From: G965218495 sp965218495
Lineage (GTDB): Bacteria > Bacteroidota > Rhodothermia > Rhodothermales > Bin80
Reading direction: 5' to 3'
NCBI GenBank assembly: GCA_965218495.1
Contig: OZ244626.1
Coordinates: 4,278,001-4,342,000 of the forward strand
DNA length: 64,000 nt
Part shown: positions 27,108 to 37,289 of the stretch, one piece after another
How the letters are laid out: each line of letters begins with the position of its first letter
Numbering within the stretch: the first letter of the stretch is position 1
The notes under the pieces: generated by a model
Seen by the model: the letters and a program-made list of their open reading frames with translations, nothing else
Databases searched by the model: none
What the model was told of the DNA's origin: nothing
Translations under genes and position numbers: made by a program

Positions 27108-29390
27108 ATGATTGAGCGCCTGTTTAAGTTTAGTCCACTTCAGTACTCCGAGGGCGTCGTCAGCATCCAGCCTTTTCCAGCCGTCCTGCTGCTGGTGGGG
27201 CTCGCTGTTGTGGTGGTATTCTTCCTTTTCCGCAGCGATGCGCCGGCACGCGTACGTGTGGTGTCGTGCTGCCTGCGCCTTGCGGCGCTGGCGCTTCTGG
27301 CCCTGCCGCTCTTTGAGCCGGCCCTGGTGACACCCAGCGTCGTACCCAACGAGAATTTCGTGGTCGTACTGGTGGATGATTCCGGCAGCATGTCGGTCAC
27401 CGATGGACCAGGCGGCCAAACCCGACTGGATCAGGCGCACGAATTGCTCTATGGCGAAGAGGGGGGCATCATCCGCGCGATTGAGGAGGACTTTCAGGTG
27501 CGACTGTATACGTTTGACGAGCGGGCGTCCAGGGCCGACACACTTACGGGAGCGGCACGCGGGCCAGCAACCGACATCTCCGCCGCGCTGGACCGGGTCA
27601 TGAGCGACTTTCGCAGCCTGCCACTGACGGGCATCGTGCTGATGACCGATGGCGCGGACAACAGCGCGCAGCAACCCTTGGCCAAGGCCGAGGAGCTTCG
27701 CTCCCTCGGCATCAGCCTGCATGTCGTCGGGCTGGGAGAAGAGTCGTTTGAGGCGGAGCGCGAGCTGATGGATGTCCTGGTAAGCAAAGGCATAGGCAAG
27801 CGAACAGGCGCTGAAATTGAGGCCAAGGTCCGAAGCTGGGGCGAGGAACCGGAGCCCGTCACGTTTAACATCTACGCTGGCGATTCAATTGTCTTCAGCG
27901 AAGCGCGCACGCTCAAGGGTGACGGCAAGATTGACCAGCTGACTTTCTTTTTTGAGCCACCGGTGGAGGGCGCGTACGCGTACCGCATCGCCATAGACGA
28001 CGCCCCGGGCGAGCTCAACACCAGTAACAACGCGCTGTCGATGTTGGTCGATGCCCGTACGGACACGCTGCGTATGCTCTACTTTGAAGGGCATCTACGG
28101 CAGGACTTCAAGTTCATCAAGCGTGCGCTGGAGGACGATCAGGTAGTGGACTTCACCTCTATCAGCCGAACGGGCACCGGCAAGCTATATCGGCAGGGCA
28201 TCCGCAACCCCGACGAGCTGGCAGGGGGCTTTCCGAGCGAGGCCGCGAACCTCTTCGAATTCCATGCGCTCATTCTGGGAGATGTGGAAGCTTCGGCGTT
28301 TTCGCCTTCGCAGCTGCGCCTGATAGAAACGTTTGTCCGCGTCCGTGGCGGTGGATTCCTTATGATGGGCGGGCGCAAGACGTTCGCCGAGGGCATCTAT
28401 GTCGCTGGCCCCATTGCGGACATGCTGCCGGTGTACCTTGATGCTTCGCGCGCGCAGGTGCTGCCGGAGCGCTTCACCAATCCACGCGTCGCCAGTGAGG
28501 AGCCGGAGGGCTTTGCCTTCGAGCCTACGGCAGCGGGTCTGGAAAGCCTTATCCTGAAACTCTCGCCGGAGCCCGTCACCAACCGCGGACTGTGGAACAG
28601 CATGCCGCTACTCACCAGCATCAACTTCCTTGGCGCGCCCAAGGCGGGTGCCCAAGTGTTGGCGCAGAAGCCACAGGACCGGTACGGCGGCGCCGAGCCG
28701 CTTCTTATAGTGCAGCGCTATGGCAAGGGACGTACAGCCGCGCTGGCGACCAGTAGCACCTGGCGCTGGCAAATGCTGCTTGAAGCGACTGACTACCGGC
28801 ATGAGCGCTTTTGGCAGCAGCTCGCTCGGTGGCTGGCCGCGTCTGCGCCCGAAGAAGTGGACGTGGATGTCGGCCAAGGCCATATGGATGTGGGAGAGGA
28901 AACGCTTTTGAGCGTGGATGTCTACAACGAGGCCTATGGCGCGATGGAGGGCGCTAAGGTTGAGGGCGTGCTAACGGGGCCCGACGGCAGCGTGGTGCCG
29001 CTGCGATTTGACGAAGAGCTCGCCCGCAGCGGCACGTACACCGCGATGGTTGCACCGTCGGCGCAGGGACTATACGAGTTGGATGTAAAGGCCACGCGCG
29101 ATGGTCAAGTCCTTGGCCAACAGCAACGCAGCGTCCTGGCCCGCCCCAAGCAGGCAGAGTTCTACGACGCTACGCTTAAACGGGCCACGCTGGAACGTCT
29201 GGCAGAGTCGGCCGGATATTACTATACGCCGGCGGAAGCCGGCATGGTGCCGGTAAATCTGCGCGAGCGGCGCACCAGCACGTCAGTGTTTCATGCGGAG
29301 TACTTATGGGACATGCCGGCCCTCTTTATCCTTGCGATCCTACTGCTTTGCGCGGAATGGCTCTATCGTCGGCGTCAAGGCTTACCGTAG
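27108..29390 (+). CDS. Membrane VWA protein with glutamine-amidotransferase-like domain
   Basis: 760 aa. Two N-terminal helices (residues ~24-41 and 51-70), then a VWA domain with perfect MIDAS D90-x-S92-x-S94 ('VVVLVDDSGSMSVTD') and 'GIVLMTDGADNSAQQ'. The middle has a GATase1-like fold ('HALILGDVEASAF', 'RVRGGGFLMMGGRKTFAEG'). A CARDB/Ig-like part ('LLSVDVYNEAYGAMEGAKVE') and a C-terminal helix followed by basic residues complete it. It resembles the DUF58-operon VWA/amidotransferase proteins common in Bacteroidota and Planctomycetes. The 3' end overlaps the next gene by 34 nt. Confidence 0.86.
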   Translation: MIERLFKFSPLQYSEGVVSIQPFPAVLLLVGLAVVVVFFLFRSDAPARVRVVSCCLRLAALALLALPLFEPALVTPSVVPNENFVVVLVDDSGSMSVTDGPGGQTRLDQAHELLYGEEGGIIRAIEEDFQVRLYTFDERASRADTLTGAARGPATDISAALDRVMSDFRSLPLTGIVLMTDGADNSAQQPLAKAEELRSLGISLHVVGLGEESFEAERELMDVLVSKGIGKRTGAEIEAKVRSWGEEPEPVTFNIYAGDSIVFSEARTLKGDGKIDQLTFFFEPPVEGAYAYRIAIDDAPGELNTSNNALSMLVDARTDTLRMLYFEGHLRQDFKFIKRALEDDQVVDFTSISRTGTGKLYRQGIRNPDELAGGFPSEAANLFEFHALILGDVEASAFSPSQLRLIETFVRVRGGGFLMMGGRKTFAEGIYVAGPIADMLPVYLDASRAQVLPERFTNPRVASEEPEGFAFEPTAAGLESLILKLSPEPVTNRGLWNSMPLLTSINFLGAPKAGAQVLAQKPQDRYGGAEPLLIVQRYGKGRTAALATSSTWRWQMLLEATDYRHERFWQQLARWLAASAPEEVDVDVGQGHMDVGEETLLSVDVYNEAYGAMEGAKVEGVLTGPDGSVVPLRFDEELARSGTYTAMVAPSAQGLYELDVKATRDGQVLGQQQRSVLARPKQAEFYDATLKRATLERLAESAGYYYTPAEAGMVPVNLRERRTSTSVFHAEYLWDMPALFILAILLLCAEWLYRRRQGLP

Positions 29391-30361
29391 CGCTTTGTGC
29401 ACTCGCGGCAGCGCTATCGCCGCTACCGTGCGTAGCGCAGGCCCAATACGCCGTGCTTATTGGCGGGCTGGGCGGATCGCCTGAGTACACCAGCGCGATT
29501 CGGCAGCACCTCTTCGATGCGCACGCGGCCTTTGTCGGCCCGCTAGGCTTGGAAGACGGCGACGTCACAGTGCTCGCAGAGCCGGCGACCGCCGCAGAAT
29601 CCATCGTGGACGGCGTTGCGAATGCGGAAAACATTCGCACCGCCTTCACCGCGCTTGCAAACCGCGTCACACTACAAGACCAAGTCTACGTGCTGCTGTT
29701 TGGTCATGGTAGCTTTGACGGCACGCATGCCATGCTGAATATCTCACGCCGGGACCTTTCCAGCGCCGACTATGCGCAGATGATCAACTCGCTGCGTGCG
29801 GGGCGCATAGTATTTATCAACACCGCCAGCGCGAGTGGGCCATTCGTCGCTGCGCTAAGCGCGCCGGAGCGCATCGTGATCACGGCTACGCGCAGCGGCA
29901 CCCAGCGCAACCAAACGATCTTTCCGCGCTTTCTGGTAGAAGCGCTCGCCAACCCGTCTGCCGACCTGGATCGTGACGGCAGCCTGTCCGTCTTGGAGGT
30001 ATACAACTACGCTGCCCTGCAGACGGCGGGTCATTATGAGGAAAACGGCCATCTGGCCACCGAACACGCGCTGATTGACGACACAGGCGATGGTGAAGGC
30101 TCCCGTTTGGAGGAGCTCCGCGACAGTCCTGACGGGCACCTGGCCGCCGTGACCTTCCTCCGCCGGCCATCGCTGGAAGGCGCCACGGAGATGCTGACCG
30201 CCATGCAGCAAAACAAGGAAGCGATAGAACGCGAGATCGCCGCGCTAAAGTCGCGCAAGGCCACCATGAACGCGGATGCCTACTTCGATGAGCTTGAAGT
30301 CCTTTTGCTGCGCCTGGCCAGGCTGAACAACAGCATGGACCAAGAGCGCGGCTCGCGGTGA
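29357..30361 (+). CDS. Exported C13/caspase-like fold protein without catalytic Cys
   Basis: 334 aa from ATG 29357, chosen for its signal peptide (LTVALCALAAALSPLPCVAQ). 'YAVLIGGLGG' and 'YVLLFGHGSFDG' (H117) are the first strands and catalytic-His motif of caspase/legumain-type (clan CD) folds. The place where clan CD enzymes carry their Cys reads 'VFINTASASGPF', with Ala159 or neighbouring Ser instead. An 'ADLDRDGSLSVLEVYNYA' segment looks like a calcium-loop motif, and the C-terminus is a coiled coil. Last gene of the operon, overlapping the VWA gene by 34 nt. Probably a structural or binding protein; protease activity is doubtful. Confidence 0.75.
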   Translation: MALSSASRLTVALCALAAALSPLPCVAQAQYAVLIGGLGGSPEYTSAIRQHLFDAHAAFVGPLGLEDGDVTVLAEPATAAESIVDGVANAENIRTAFTALANRVTLQDQVYVLLFGHGSFDGTHAMLNISRRDLSSADYAQMINSLRAGRIVFINTASASGPFVAALSAPERIVITATRSGTQRNQTIFPRFLVEALANPSADLDRDGSLSVLEVYNYAALQTAGHYEENGHLATEHALIDDTGDGEGSRLEELRDSPDGHLAAVTFLRRPSLEGATEMLTAMQQNKEAIEREIAALKSRKATMNADAYFDELEVLLLRLARLNNSMDQERGSR

Positions 30362-30366
30362 CCGGC

Positions 30367-31770
30367 TCAGCAGCGACCCAGCGCTGCGAGGACTTCGCTG
30401 GTATCGATGAACTTTACCCGTGGCCGGCCGGCCGGCTTGCCGCGAGCGATTTCCAGGTCATTGACGCGCTCCCAGTCTTCCCACGACACGTAGTCGGGCT
30501 GACAGGCACGAACCATCTTTTCTGCAGCTTCGGCGCTGGGCGCCTGGGCATCCAGGCAGCAATCATTGAACAGGTCCTCCATCATGGAATTGACGCTTTC
30601 CAGGGCATCGGACTTGTTGGTTCCGATGACCCCGGTGGGGCCGCGCTTAATCCAGCCGCCGACGTAGATGCCGATCACGGGGCTGTTAATCTCCGGGTCT
30701 ATCACGCGTCCCTGTTCACTGTGCACCACGCCCCAAGCGTCATTGAAGGGCAGGCCCGGCAGTGCGACGCCGCGATACCCTACCGATCGGAAGACTATCT
30801 CCGCCGGCAGCTCCTCGAATACTCCCGTTGCGCGTGGCCTGAGTCGCCCGCCGCCAGCGGCGTATAGCTCGTTCTTTACCAGGCTCACCCCGCCCACGTG
30901 GCCCGTGCCATCGTCGTGCAGCATGACGGGCGAGACCAGGAAGCGGATGGTCAGCAGCTTGTACTTGCCGGTCCGCGTACGCGTCGAGTACTCCTGGATC
31001 ATGCCGATCTTTTTCGTTGTCGCGCGGTCGAGCTTGTCTCCCAGGGCCGCGACCGTGCATGCGTCGAGCGTTGCTTCTGCCAGCGGCACATGAATGTCCG
31101 CACCAGGGAGCAGGCCTAGCTCTTTGGCTTCCGGGTTGGTAAACGCTGCCTGCGCCGGGCCGCGGCGGCCCAGCATGTACACTTCGCGGATTTTGCTTTC
31201 GCGGAGAGCTTCCAGTGCGTAGTCAGCGATATCCGTTACGGCGAGTTCCTCCATGGTCCGACAGAGGATGCGACAGACGTCGACAGCCACGTTGCCGACG
31301 CCGACAACGGCCACGCTCTCTTTGGAGAGATCGAACTCCAGGTGTCTGTATTCGGGGTGGCCGTTGTACCAGGCAACAAAGTCTGTTGCGGAGTAGCTGC
31401 GGCCGAGGTCTTCGCCCGGAATGTTCAGGCGCCGATCGACCTGCGCGCCAGTAGAAAAATAGATCTGGTGATAGTGCGCCTTCAGCTGATCCAGGGAAAC
31501 GTGGCGCCCGTACTCGACATTGCCGAAAAACCGAAACCCCGGATGCGCTGCGGTCTTGGTATAGACGCGGGTAACGTTCTTGATCTTCTGGTGGTCGGGG
31601 GCCACGCCGCAGCGAACCAATCCGAAAGGCGTAGGCAGCTTGTCGTACATGTCCACCTCTACGCAGCAGGACTTCTGCTTAAGGAGGTGCCCGGCCGCGT
31701 AGAACCCCGCGGGCCCCGCCCCTACGATAGCTACGCGTAGGGGCGCGGCTTCCGTTCCGATCGTTGGCAT
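30367..31770 (-). CDS. fprA: Ferredoxin/adrenodoxin-type NADP+ reductase, FprA-like
   Basis: 467 aa, standard for the adrenodoxin-reductase/FprA family, which moves electrons between NADPH and a ferredoxin through FAD. FAD-binding GAGPAG at residues 17-22 ('VAIVGAGPAGFYAAGHLL'), the family 'TPFGLVRCGVAPDH' block, NADP-binding GVGNVA at 157-162, and the C-terminal 'WIKRGPTGVIGTNKSDALE' are all intact. It is convergent with the C13-like gene, with 5 bp between stops, and so is a separate transcription unit. No ferredoxin gene is adjacent. Confidence 0.93.
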   Translation of the reverse strand: MPTIGTEAAPLRVAIVGAGPAGFYAAGHLLKQKSCCVEVDMYDKLPTPFGLVRCGVAPDHQKIKNVTRVYTKTAAHPGFRFFGNVEYGRHVSLDQLKAHYHQIYFSTGAQVDRRLNIPGEDLGRSYSATDFVAWYNGHPEYRHLEFDLSKESVAVVGVGNVAVDVCRILCRTMEELAVTDIADYALEALRESKIREVYMLGRRGPAQAAFTNPEAKELGLLPGADIHVPLAEATLDACTVAALGDKLDRATTKKIGMIQEYSTRTRTGKYKLLTIRFLVSPVMLHDDGTGHVGGVSLVKNELYAAGGGRLRPRATGVFEELPAEIVFRSVGYRGVALPGLPFNDAWGVVHSEQGRVIDPEINSPVIGIYVGGWIKRGPTGVIGTNKSDALESVNSMMEDLFNDCCLDAQAPSAEAAEKMVRACQPDYVSWEDWERVNDLEIARGKPAGRPRVKFIDTSEVLAALGRC

Positions 31771-31971
31771 CGTGTGCTGAGCGACTTCAATGGCTTTCCG
31801 GCACTGAAGGTACCATTGGCGGTGCTAGCAATTCAATGCGGGCAGCCCCGGGCACCGCAATGTCTCGGTAGCGCTGCCTCTGCCCTGACAGAGGACCAAA
31901 TAACGGACACTGGCAGTGCGCAACGTGTTCGGATTTCTTAACTTTCGCGCACACAATACAGCACGCAAAGC

Positions 31972-33204
31972 ATGCAGGCACGTGACGGCCAAGCTGCGAA
32001 ACTCAAGCAGCTTCGTGCGAAGTTGGAAGGCTTCTTTTCGTCCCAAGTGGACATCTCGCTGCCACAAATTGACGCGGCGAGTAAGCCGGAGAAAGAAACA
32101 CGAACACTTCTCATAGATCCATTCTTAGAATTGATTGGCTGGCCCCTTTGGAAGGGTAAGGCCCGGGTTTATGCTGAATTCCCAGTTCCTCCCAATGATA
32201 AAGTGGATTATGCCCTTCTGAACAAGAAAGGCGAGCCAATCATCGTAATAGAAGTCAAGCCCACGAGCGCAAGTATCGAGGACGCACTTCCGCCGAGCCA
32301 ACTAAAGCGGTATGTCCTCGGGCTGGGTTCCACCTGTCGCGTCGGCGCTTGGACAAATGGCATGAAGTGGTATTGGTTTTGCCGGGACTACGAAAATGAT
32401 GTGAGCAGTGTACCGTTTGTCAAATTTAACGTTGGTGATAAGGACTGGCTAACTCCGCACGTACTGGACTGGCTGGATCTGGTGATGGACCAATTCGATG
32501 ACCCCAACCCGACGGCTCTGCACGACACAGCGAGGCGCTATGAATACACCGAGCGGCTTCGCTCTTGGTGGAATTCACCGGAGAAGTCACTAACGGCTGC
32601 CATGCTTCAGCGGCTATGGAAGGAGTTGGGAATAAAGAAACCGACACCGACGCCTTCCGAACTCGGCATTTTGGAGATGGCGTGGAACGTGCGCCACGCC
32701 AAGCCAATAGACTCAACAAGCCCGCAGCCAGGCAATGGCAATACTGGAGCTGGCAATGGCAATGATGGACATAGGCCCAGGCGGATTCGGTGGGATACGC
32801 CCGAACTTAAAATGGAGGATGATCATAAACTGGTTTGTAGTAAGCTAAAGCGCGCGTGGCGAGTATGGGACCAGAACGCCCGTAGATGGGGTGACTGGAA
32901 TGTGGAAAATAGCGCCGCCAAAGTCCAGGCTGCGGTAGTGGAGTGGCTGATCAGCTGGAACGGGGGCCTGAAAGACTTGCCGGAAAGAATCAATGGATTC
33001 AGGGAGCGGCCTACCGAAAAGTATCCGAATGACTGGGCGCCGATTCTTGACGGCAGCATCTATGTCAAGACGGGCGTGAACTCCAAATCCAAGGTAACGT
33101 GGCTTAAAAAGCTGGCGTCCAAAGTGTTCAACGAGGAATATGGCCGCTCCCCGGGCCTCGGCGAGGACTTTGAGGTATGGCTGCCCCCGTGGAAGTCTCC
33201 TTGA
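31972..33204 (+). CDS. Stand-alone HsdR_N-type PD-(D/E)XK nuclease protein
   Basis: 410 aa. The N-terminal ~130 residues match the restriction subunit N-terminal nuclease fold: 'ETRTLLIDPFLELIGW', then D79 in 'KVDYALLNKKG' and E94-x-K96 in 'IVIEVKPTSA', i.e. an intact D...ExK site. A Gly/Asn-rich linker (~232-245) separates this from a C-terminal domain of unknown type with basic helices ('KLKRAWRVWDQNARRWGDW', 'KVTWLKKLASKVFNEEYGR'). No helicase, methylase or specificity gene is next to it, so it is not a normal type I system. It could be a solitary defence or mobile-element nuclease. The nuclease fold is likely; the role is unknown. Confidence 0.75.
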   Translation: MQARDGQAAKLKQLRAKLEGFFSSQVDISLPQIDAASKPEKETRTLLIDPFLELIGWPLWKGKARVYAEFPVPPNDKVDYALLNKKGEPIIVIEVKPTSASIEDALPPSQLKRYVLGLGSTCRVGAWTNGMKWYWFCRDYENDVSSVPFVKFNVGDKDWLTPHVLDWLDLVMDQFDDPNPTALHDTARRYEYTERLRSWWNSPEKSLTAAMLQRLWKELGIKKPTPTPSELGILEMAWNVRHAKPIDSTSPQPGNGNTGAGNGNDGHRPRRIRWDTPELKMEDDHKLVCSKLKRAWRVWDQNARRWGDWNVENSAAKVQAAVVEWLISWNGGLKDLPERINGFRERPTEKYPNDWAPILDGSIYVKTGVNSKSKVTWLKKLASKVFNEEYGRSPGLGEDFEVWLPPWKSP

Positions 33205-33354
33205 TATTTTCTGGATTCGCAAGCCGGTCCAGCACAACCACTTCATGCGCAGCAGCTATTCTACCACGGGTGCCGTCGAATTGCTTAACTCGTAGGAGCT
33301 TGCGTGCCAATCAGAGTGTTCGAAGTACAATATGCTCTACAGTTCCGTGGCTCC

Positions 33355-33459
33355 ATGGCCCGCTCTCTGAATCACATCTTCAAAGGGCCGCCACTTACCC
33401 TATTCCTAGCCCGCATAGTTCACCAGCTGGTTGAAGGCAGGATCTTTTGTCGGTCGTAA
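33355..33459 (+). pseudogene. N-terminal scrap resembling the VirB2-like gene
   Basis: From ATG 33355 the frame reads 'MARSLNHIFKGPPLTLFLA', matching the start of the VirB2-like protein at 48171 ('MTWSLNHIFKMLPHALFLG'). The similarity ends after ~20 codons and the hydrophobic core is lacking. Probably a truncated duplicate left by recombination. Confidence 0.4.
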
Positions 33460-33569
33460 GTATTTGATACCTTACGGTATAGGCATCACTATTACGCTTA
33501 CGGCGGTGCAAGCAGACTGCTTTGATGAGACGCTCGTCTTCGAGAGTGAGGGGTAACGCAAGGTAGTCG

Positions 33570-33891
33570 GAAAGGTCGACGGCGGTCGCATGTCTTCGGA
33601 CGGCGGTTCGTTGCTCTTCTGAGAGGTGGAGCAGAAGTTCAACGTCATAGGTCGCCTGGCCGCGTGCTGTGCGGACTATCGGGAGCCCAGCAGAGTGGAG
33701 TACTCCGTGCCAGCGATGCTAGCGCAGCGAATCTTCGCGCTATGCATGGGCTACGAAGACCTGAACGATCACAACCGTCTGCGGGACGATTTGGTGCTGG
33801 CACTGGCGGCGGGGCGCCAGGACGTAACAGGAGCCGAGCGGGCGCGAACCCGCGACCAAGGTCATCCGCTAGGAGTCATAGAGCACCTGTA
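33570..33891 (+). pseudogene. IS1380-family transposase N-terminal remnant
   Basis: The frame reads 'GGRMSSDGGSLLF', then an in-frame stop, then 'VEQKFNVIGRLAACCADYRE', 'AMLAQRIFALCMGYEDLNDH' and 'LRDDLVLALAAGRQDVTG'. These are the conserved N-terminal blocks of IS1380-family transposases (SDGG.LLLRE.....; Q R......GYED.NDHD.LR.DP). The DDE core is missing and there is a stop, so it is a relic. Confidence 0.65.
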
Positions 33892-34157
33892 GAGCTACGG
33901 CAAGGACCGGTTTCGGAGAAGCTTGAATGAGAGCGGCAGCCAGGTCGATGTCCTGACTGCCGGGGCCTTGCTCTGCAATGCACTCTAGAAATCACCGGTT
34001 TCAACGGGATGCGTTTGAACTAAAAGCACGCGCTAGATGCCGTAGGCGTTGACAACACACGTAGGCAACTCCTTAAATTCAGGCGACCCGTTGCCCCGTC
34101 TTAGCAGGCTCCAGAGCTGTTTGTGAGTCCACAGGAACGCGTAGACCAGAAATCCCA
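33892..34157. other. Intergenic stretch, nothing recognised
   Basis: Separates the IS1380 relic from the 3' end of the frameshifted subtilase gene. No coding signal or clear terminator. Confidence 0.3.
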
Positions 34158-37076
34158 CTATTTGACGTGCAACATGGTACCTGTTTCTGAGACCTTCCCA
34201 TGCTGGGTGCGCGCCACAAACCGATACACATAGGCACCAGCCGGCAGAGCCGAGCCACTGATTGCCAATCTGTGGCCTCGCCCGCCACCGAAGCGTGCAG
34301 CACCCGTCTCCAGTATTACTCGGCCTAACATATCCATCACCGTTACCGTTACTTCTGCAGGTTCCTTCAGATCAAATAGGAAGGTCGTGAAACCGGTGAA
34401 TGGATTCGGGTAGTTGCCGTGCATGGCTAGATCGCTTGGCAACTCGTCCACTTCTTCGCGTGATACCGGCCCCATCACTTCTACCGTAAACTGCAGAGAA
34501 TCCGACGCCGTTGACGCGTCCGTCACTCTATACGTATACGTTGCGGGAGCTGCAACGCTACTCGGTGTACCGCTCAGCGTGCGAGTACTCGAATCAAACG
34601 ACAGTCCGGCTGGCAGGGCCGGTGCGAGCGAATACGTATAGGGAGTAGTGCCGCCGGATGCTACGGGAAGGACAAGGTCCGTGATAGCCACGCCCTGCTC
34701 GTACACTTGATCGTCAAAAGTTCCGGTAGTAACAAAGACGCCGCTGCAAGTGTCGCCATCCCATAGTGCAAGACCGCTTAGCCACGTCTGAAAGGCAGCG
34801 TCTTGCGGTGCGCAGAGTGCCTGGCCGCCAAATCTCAAAACTGCCAGATTGGTCAGCTGCATAAAGCTCCTCGGCAACTTCTCCGTAAAAGAATTATCAT
34901 TCAGCCGCAGGTGGGTCAGTTCCGAGAGGTTCCCTAATTCTGGAGGAATCCCGCCAGAAAGCGAATTGAAATTCAGCCCCAGCTCCCGTATTTGAGAGAG
35001 ATTGCCCAGCTCGGGAGGAAGGGTTCCCGTGAGCGAATTATATCCTAGGTTCAGCCTCTCCAGAGAGGAGAGGTTGCCGATCTCAACCGGCAATGGTCCG
35101 CGTAGATTATTGATTGGCAGGTTCAGCCCCAGAGGCCAGCCGTCTGCTGAAGTAATGCCATGCCACTGTAGCAACTCTTCTACCGTAGGCACGCCGGTGG
35201 TACCCCAATTCGTATTGTCTACCCAGTTGTCGCCGTTGGTAGCCTCGTACAGAGCGCTCAACCCGGCATAGATGGGCGCAAGCGCTCTGTTGATGACAAG
35301 ATTCAGCCTGTCCGGTGTGTCCGCCAGATTTCCTTCACGAATTCGCGTGAAGAATCGCATCCTCCGATTCTGCAGGGCATCCGAGGTCACTGTGAATCCG
35401 AATGTAACCTCAGTAGAGTCGCCGCTGTTCAGCGCGCCAACCAGTACCTCAGGCACCGCCATATCAATGAATGTGTAGGGCTCCTCAGGCATCAAGCCGA
35501 CCACCAACTGCTGCGCGTCGGCGAGAAGGTTGACGAACATCACCGTCACCGCCACGTGATCGCCTGAAGCAATATGGCCATCGCCGTCACTGTCTGCCCA
35601 AGACCAGCGCTTAACACGGACAGCCGGCGGTTCGGTACCTGCACCGCAGCGAAGGCATTCACATACCCGCGTCCCAAAAGACCTGCGAAATTCGGATTCT
35701 GGGCATCGATGTTCTCGCTCGCCATCCGCACCTGCTCCCGAAGCTCGTCCGTACTGATATGTGGAAACTTGGTCTTCACCAGCGCAGCCACACCAGCCAC
35801 CAAAGGGGATGAAAACGACGTTCCATCAGCTTGAGTGTATCCGCCGCTCGTTTCGGTGGCATTGATGGAGACCCCCGGGTGCAAAAACGTCTGCTGTTCG
35901 CCCAAAGCTGGAAAACCATGCCTTGATGCGTGAATCCTTCAGAGTTGCTCCTGCAGAAAGCACTCGCGGATGAATGGCCGGAAATAAGGGGGGATTGTCG
36001 AAATTCCGAAGAGTGTTCCCGAGAGCCGCTACTACCAGTGCCCCCATTTCCGTAACCAGGTTAAGAATTTGATCAACGTGCTGGGGAATTCCTGCCTCGC
36101 CTTCCGGGAAACCCCAGCTTGCGTTAATGATGTCTGCCCCGTTTAAGGCAGCATACAGCACACCCTCATAGCCATAGCAAGGAGCTTCCTCCGTAGGACA
36201 CGCCGCGTTGATGTGCATAAGCTGGGCATTCCAGGCCGTACCGGCGATGCCGGTAGCATTATCACTTACGGCGCTCGCCACGCCTGCAACGGCTGTGCCA
36301 TGCCAGGCGCTTAAGGGGGTGGCTGGTAACCCGGTCGGGTCGTTGTCTTGGTCATCACCATTGGCAAAATTCACCCCATGCACATCATCAATGAAGCCGT
36401 TGTTATCGTCATCAATGTCGTTATCGAGTCTCTCATCCGCGTTGGTCCAAACGTTGGCTACAAGATCCTCATGCCGCCAATCGCCACCCCCGTCCACAAT
36501 TGCAATCACGACCGGCGGATTGCCATCCATCCCTTTGACTTCGTCCCAGGCCTCCGGCAGGCGCATGTGCCGCAGATACGTCTGCTCGCTAAATAACGAG
36601 TCTTTAGGCTCCGTGGGACATCGGAGGCCTGATTCAAGAAAACGGTAGATGGGGACCGGCTCTGCATAGACCACCCCATCAGCCGCGCTCAGCGTCCTGG
36701 CCACTTTCCGAGGGCCGACAATGGCGTGATACCGCACATAATAGGTGCGGCGAAGGGCCTCCAGGTTCCGGGCGGTATTCGGAGTCGGCCGTACATGATC
36801 TAAAAATGGAAAGGCGCGCTTGATCTGGTATACCTGGTACTGCGTGGCCCGGCCATCGAAGACCTGAAGCCCCGTTTTGGTAGCCCCCTCGGCAATACGG
36901 ACGCCCGCTTCAAACTGAACGATTACGACTTGGGGCTGCCAGGCAGGCTCTGCGCTTCCGCCTTCCTGCGCGTGTGCAGTAAAGCTCAGCCCCATAGCCA
37001 GCAAGGCGAGAACTGCCAGGAGAGGCAAGCAAGCCAAAGGTGCTCTCCCGTCTCCCTCTTTTATGAGTGCTGCCAT
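34158..37076 (-). pseudogene. Secreted subtilisin-like protease with LRRs and sorting tail, frameshifted
   Basis: Read from ATG 37076 it has a signal peptide (LLAVLALLAMGLSFTAHAQ) and an S8 catalytic domain with Asp in 'AIVDGGGDWRHEDL', His in 'WHGTAVAGVASA' and the oxyanion Asn in 'VAALGNT'. The frame then shifts inside a CCCGGGGG run near 35875, so that 'FAPG' continues as 'VSINATETSGG' and the catalytic Ser block 'DGTSFSSPLVAGVAAL'. A second shift near 35605 leads to 'ADSDGDGHIASGDHVAVTV', leucine-rich repeats ('LPPELGNLSQIRELGLNFNS'), a putative Ig-like domain ('LPAGLSFDSSTRTLSGTPS') and a C-terminal 'HGNYPNPFTGFTTFLFDL' sorting domain of type IX secretion style. With two single-base repairs it would be ~970 aa. 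Real decay, phase variation or sequencing errors are all possible. Confidence 0.8.
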
Positions 37077-37289
37077 TCACGTACCTCCATCAATGGATTT
37101 CCCACAATAACAAGTGTGTGCGATTGTAAGCGGGTATCAGTTGATGATTACCCGTCGTTTCACCTTGATTAACCGTGTCATCAGCCGACGATCTTCCAGA
37201 AAGGTGCCGCCAAACCGAAAATCGTCACCTTGGGAATCCACCATAGACGTCGGGGGTGAAAATAAGTCGACTTATATGCCAAAGCTACT

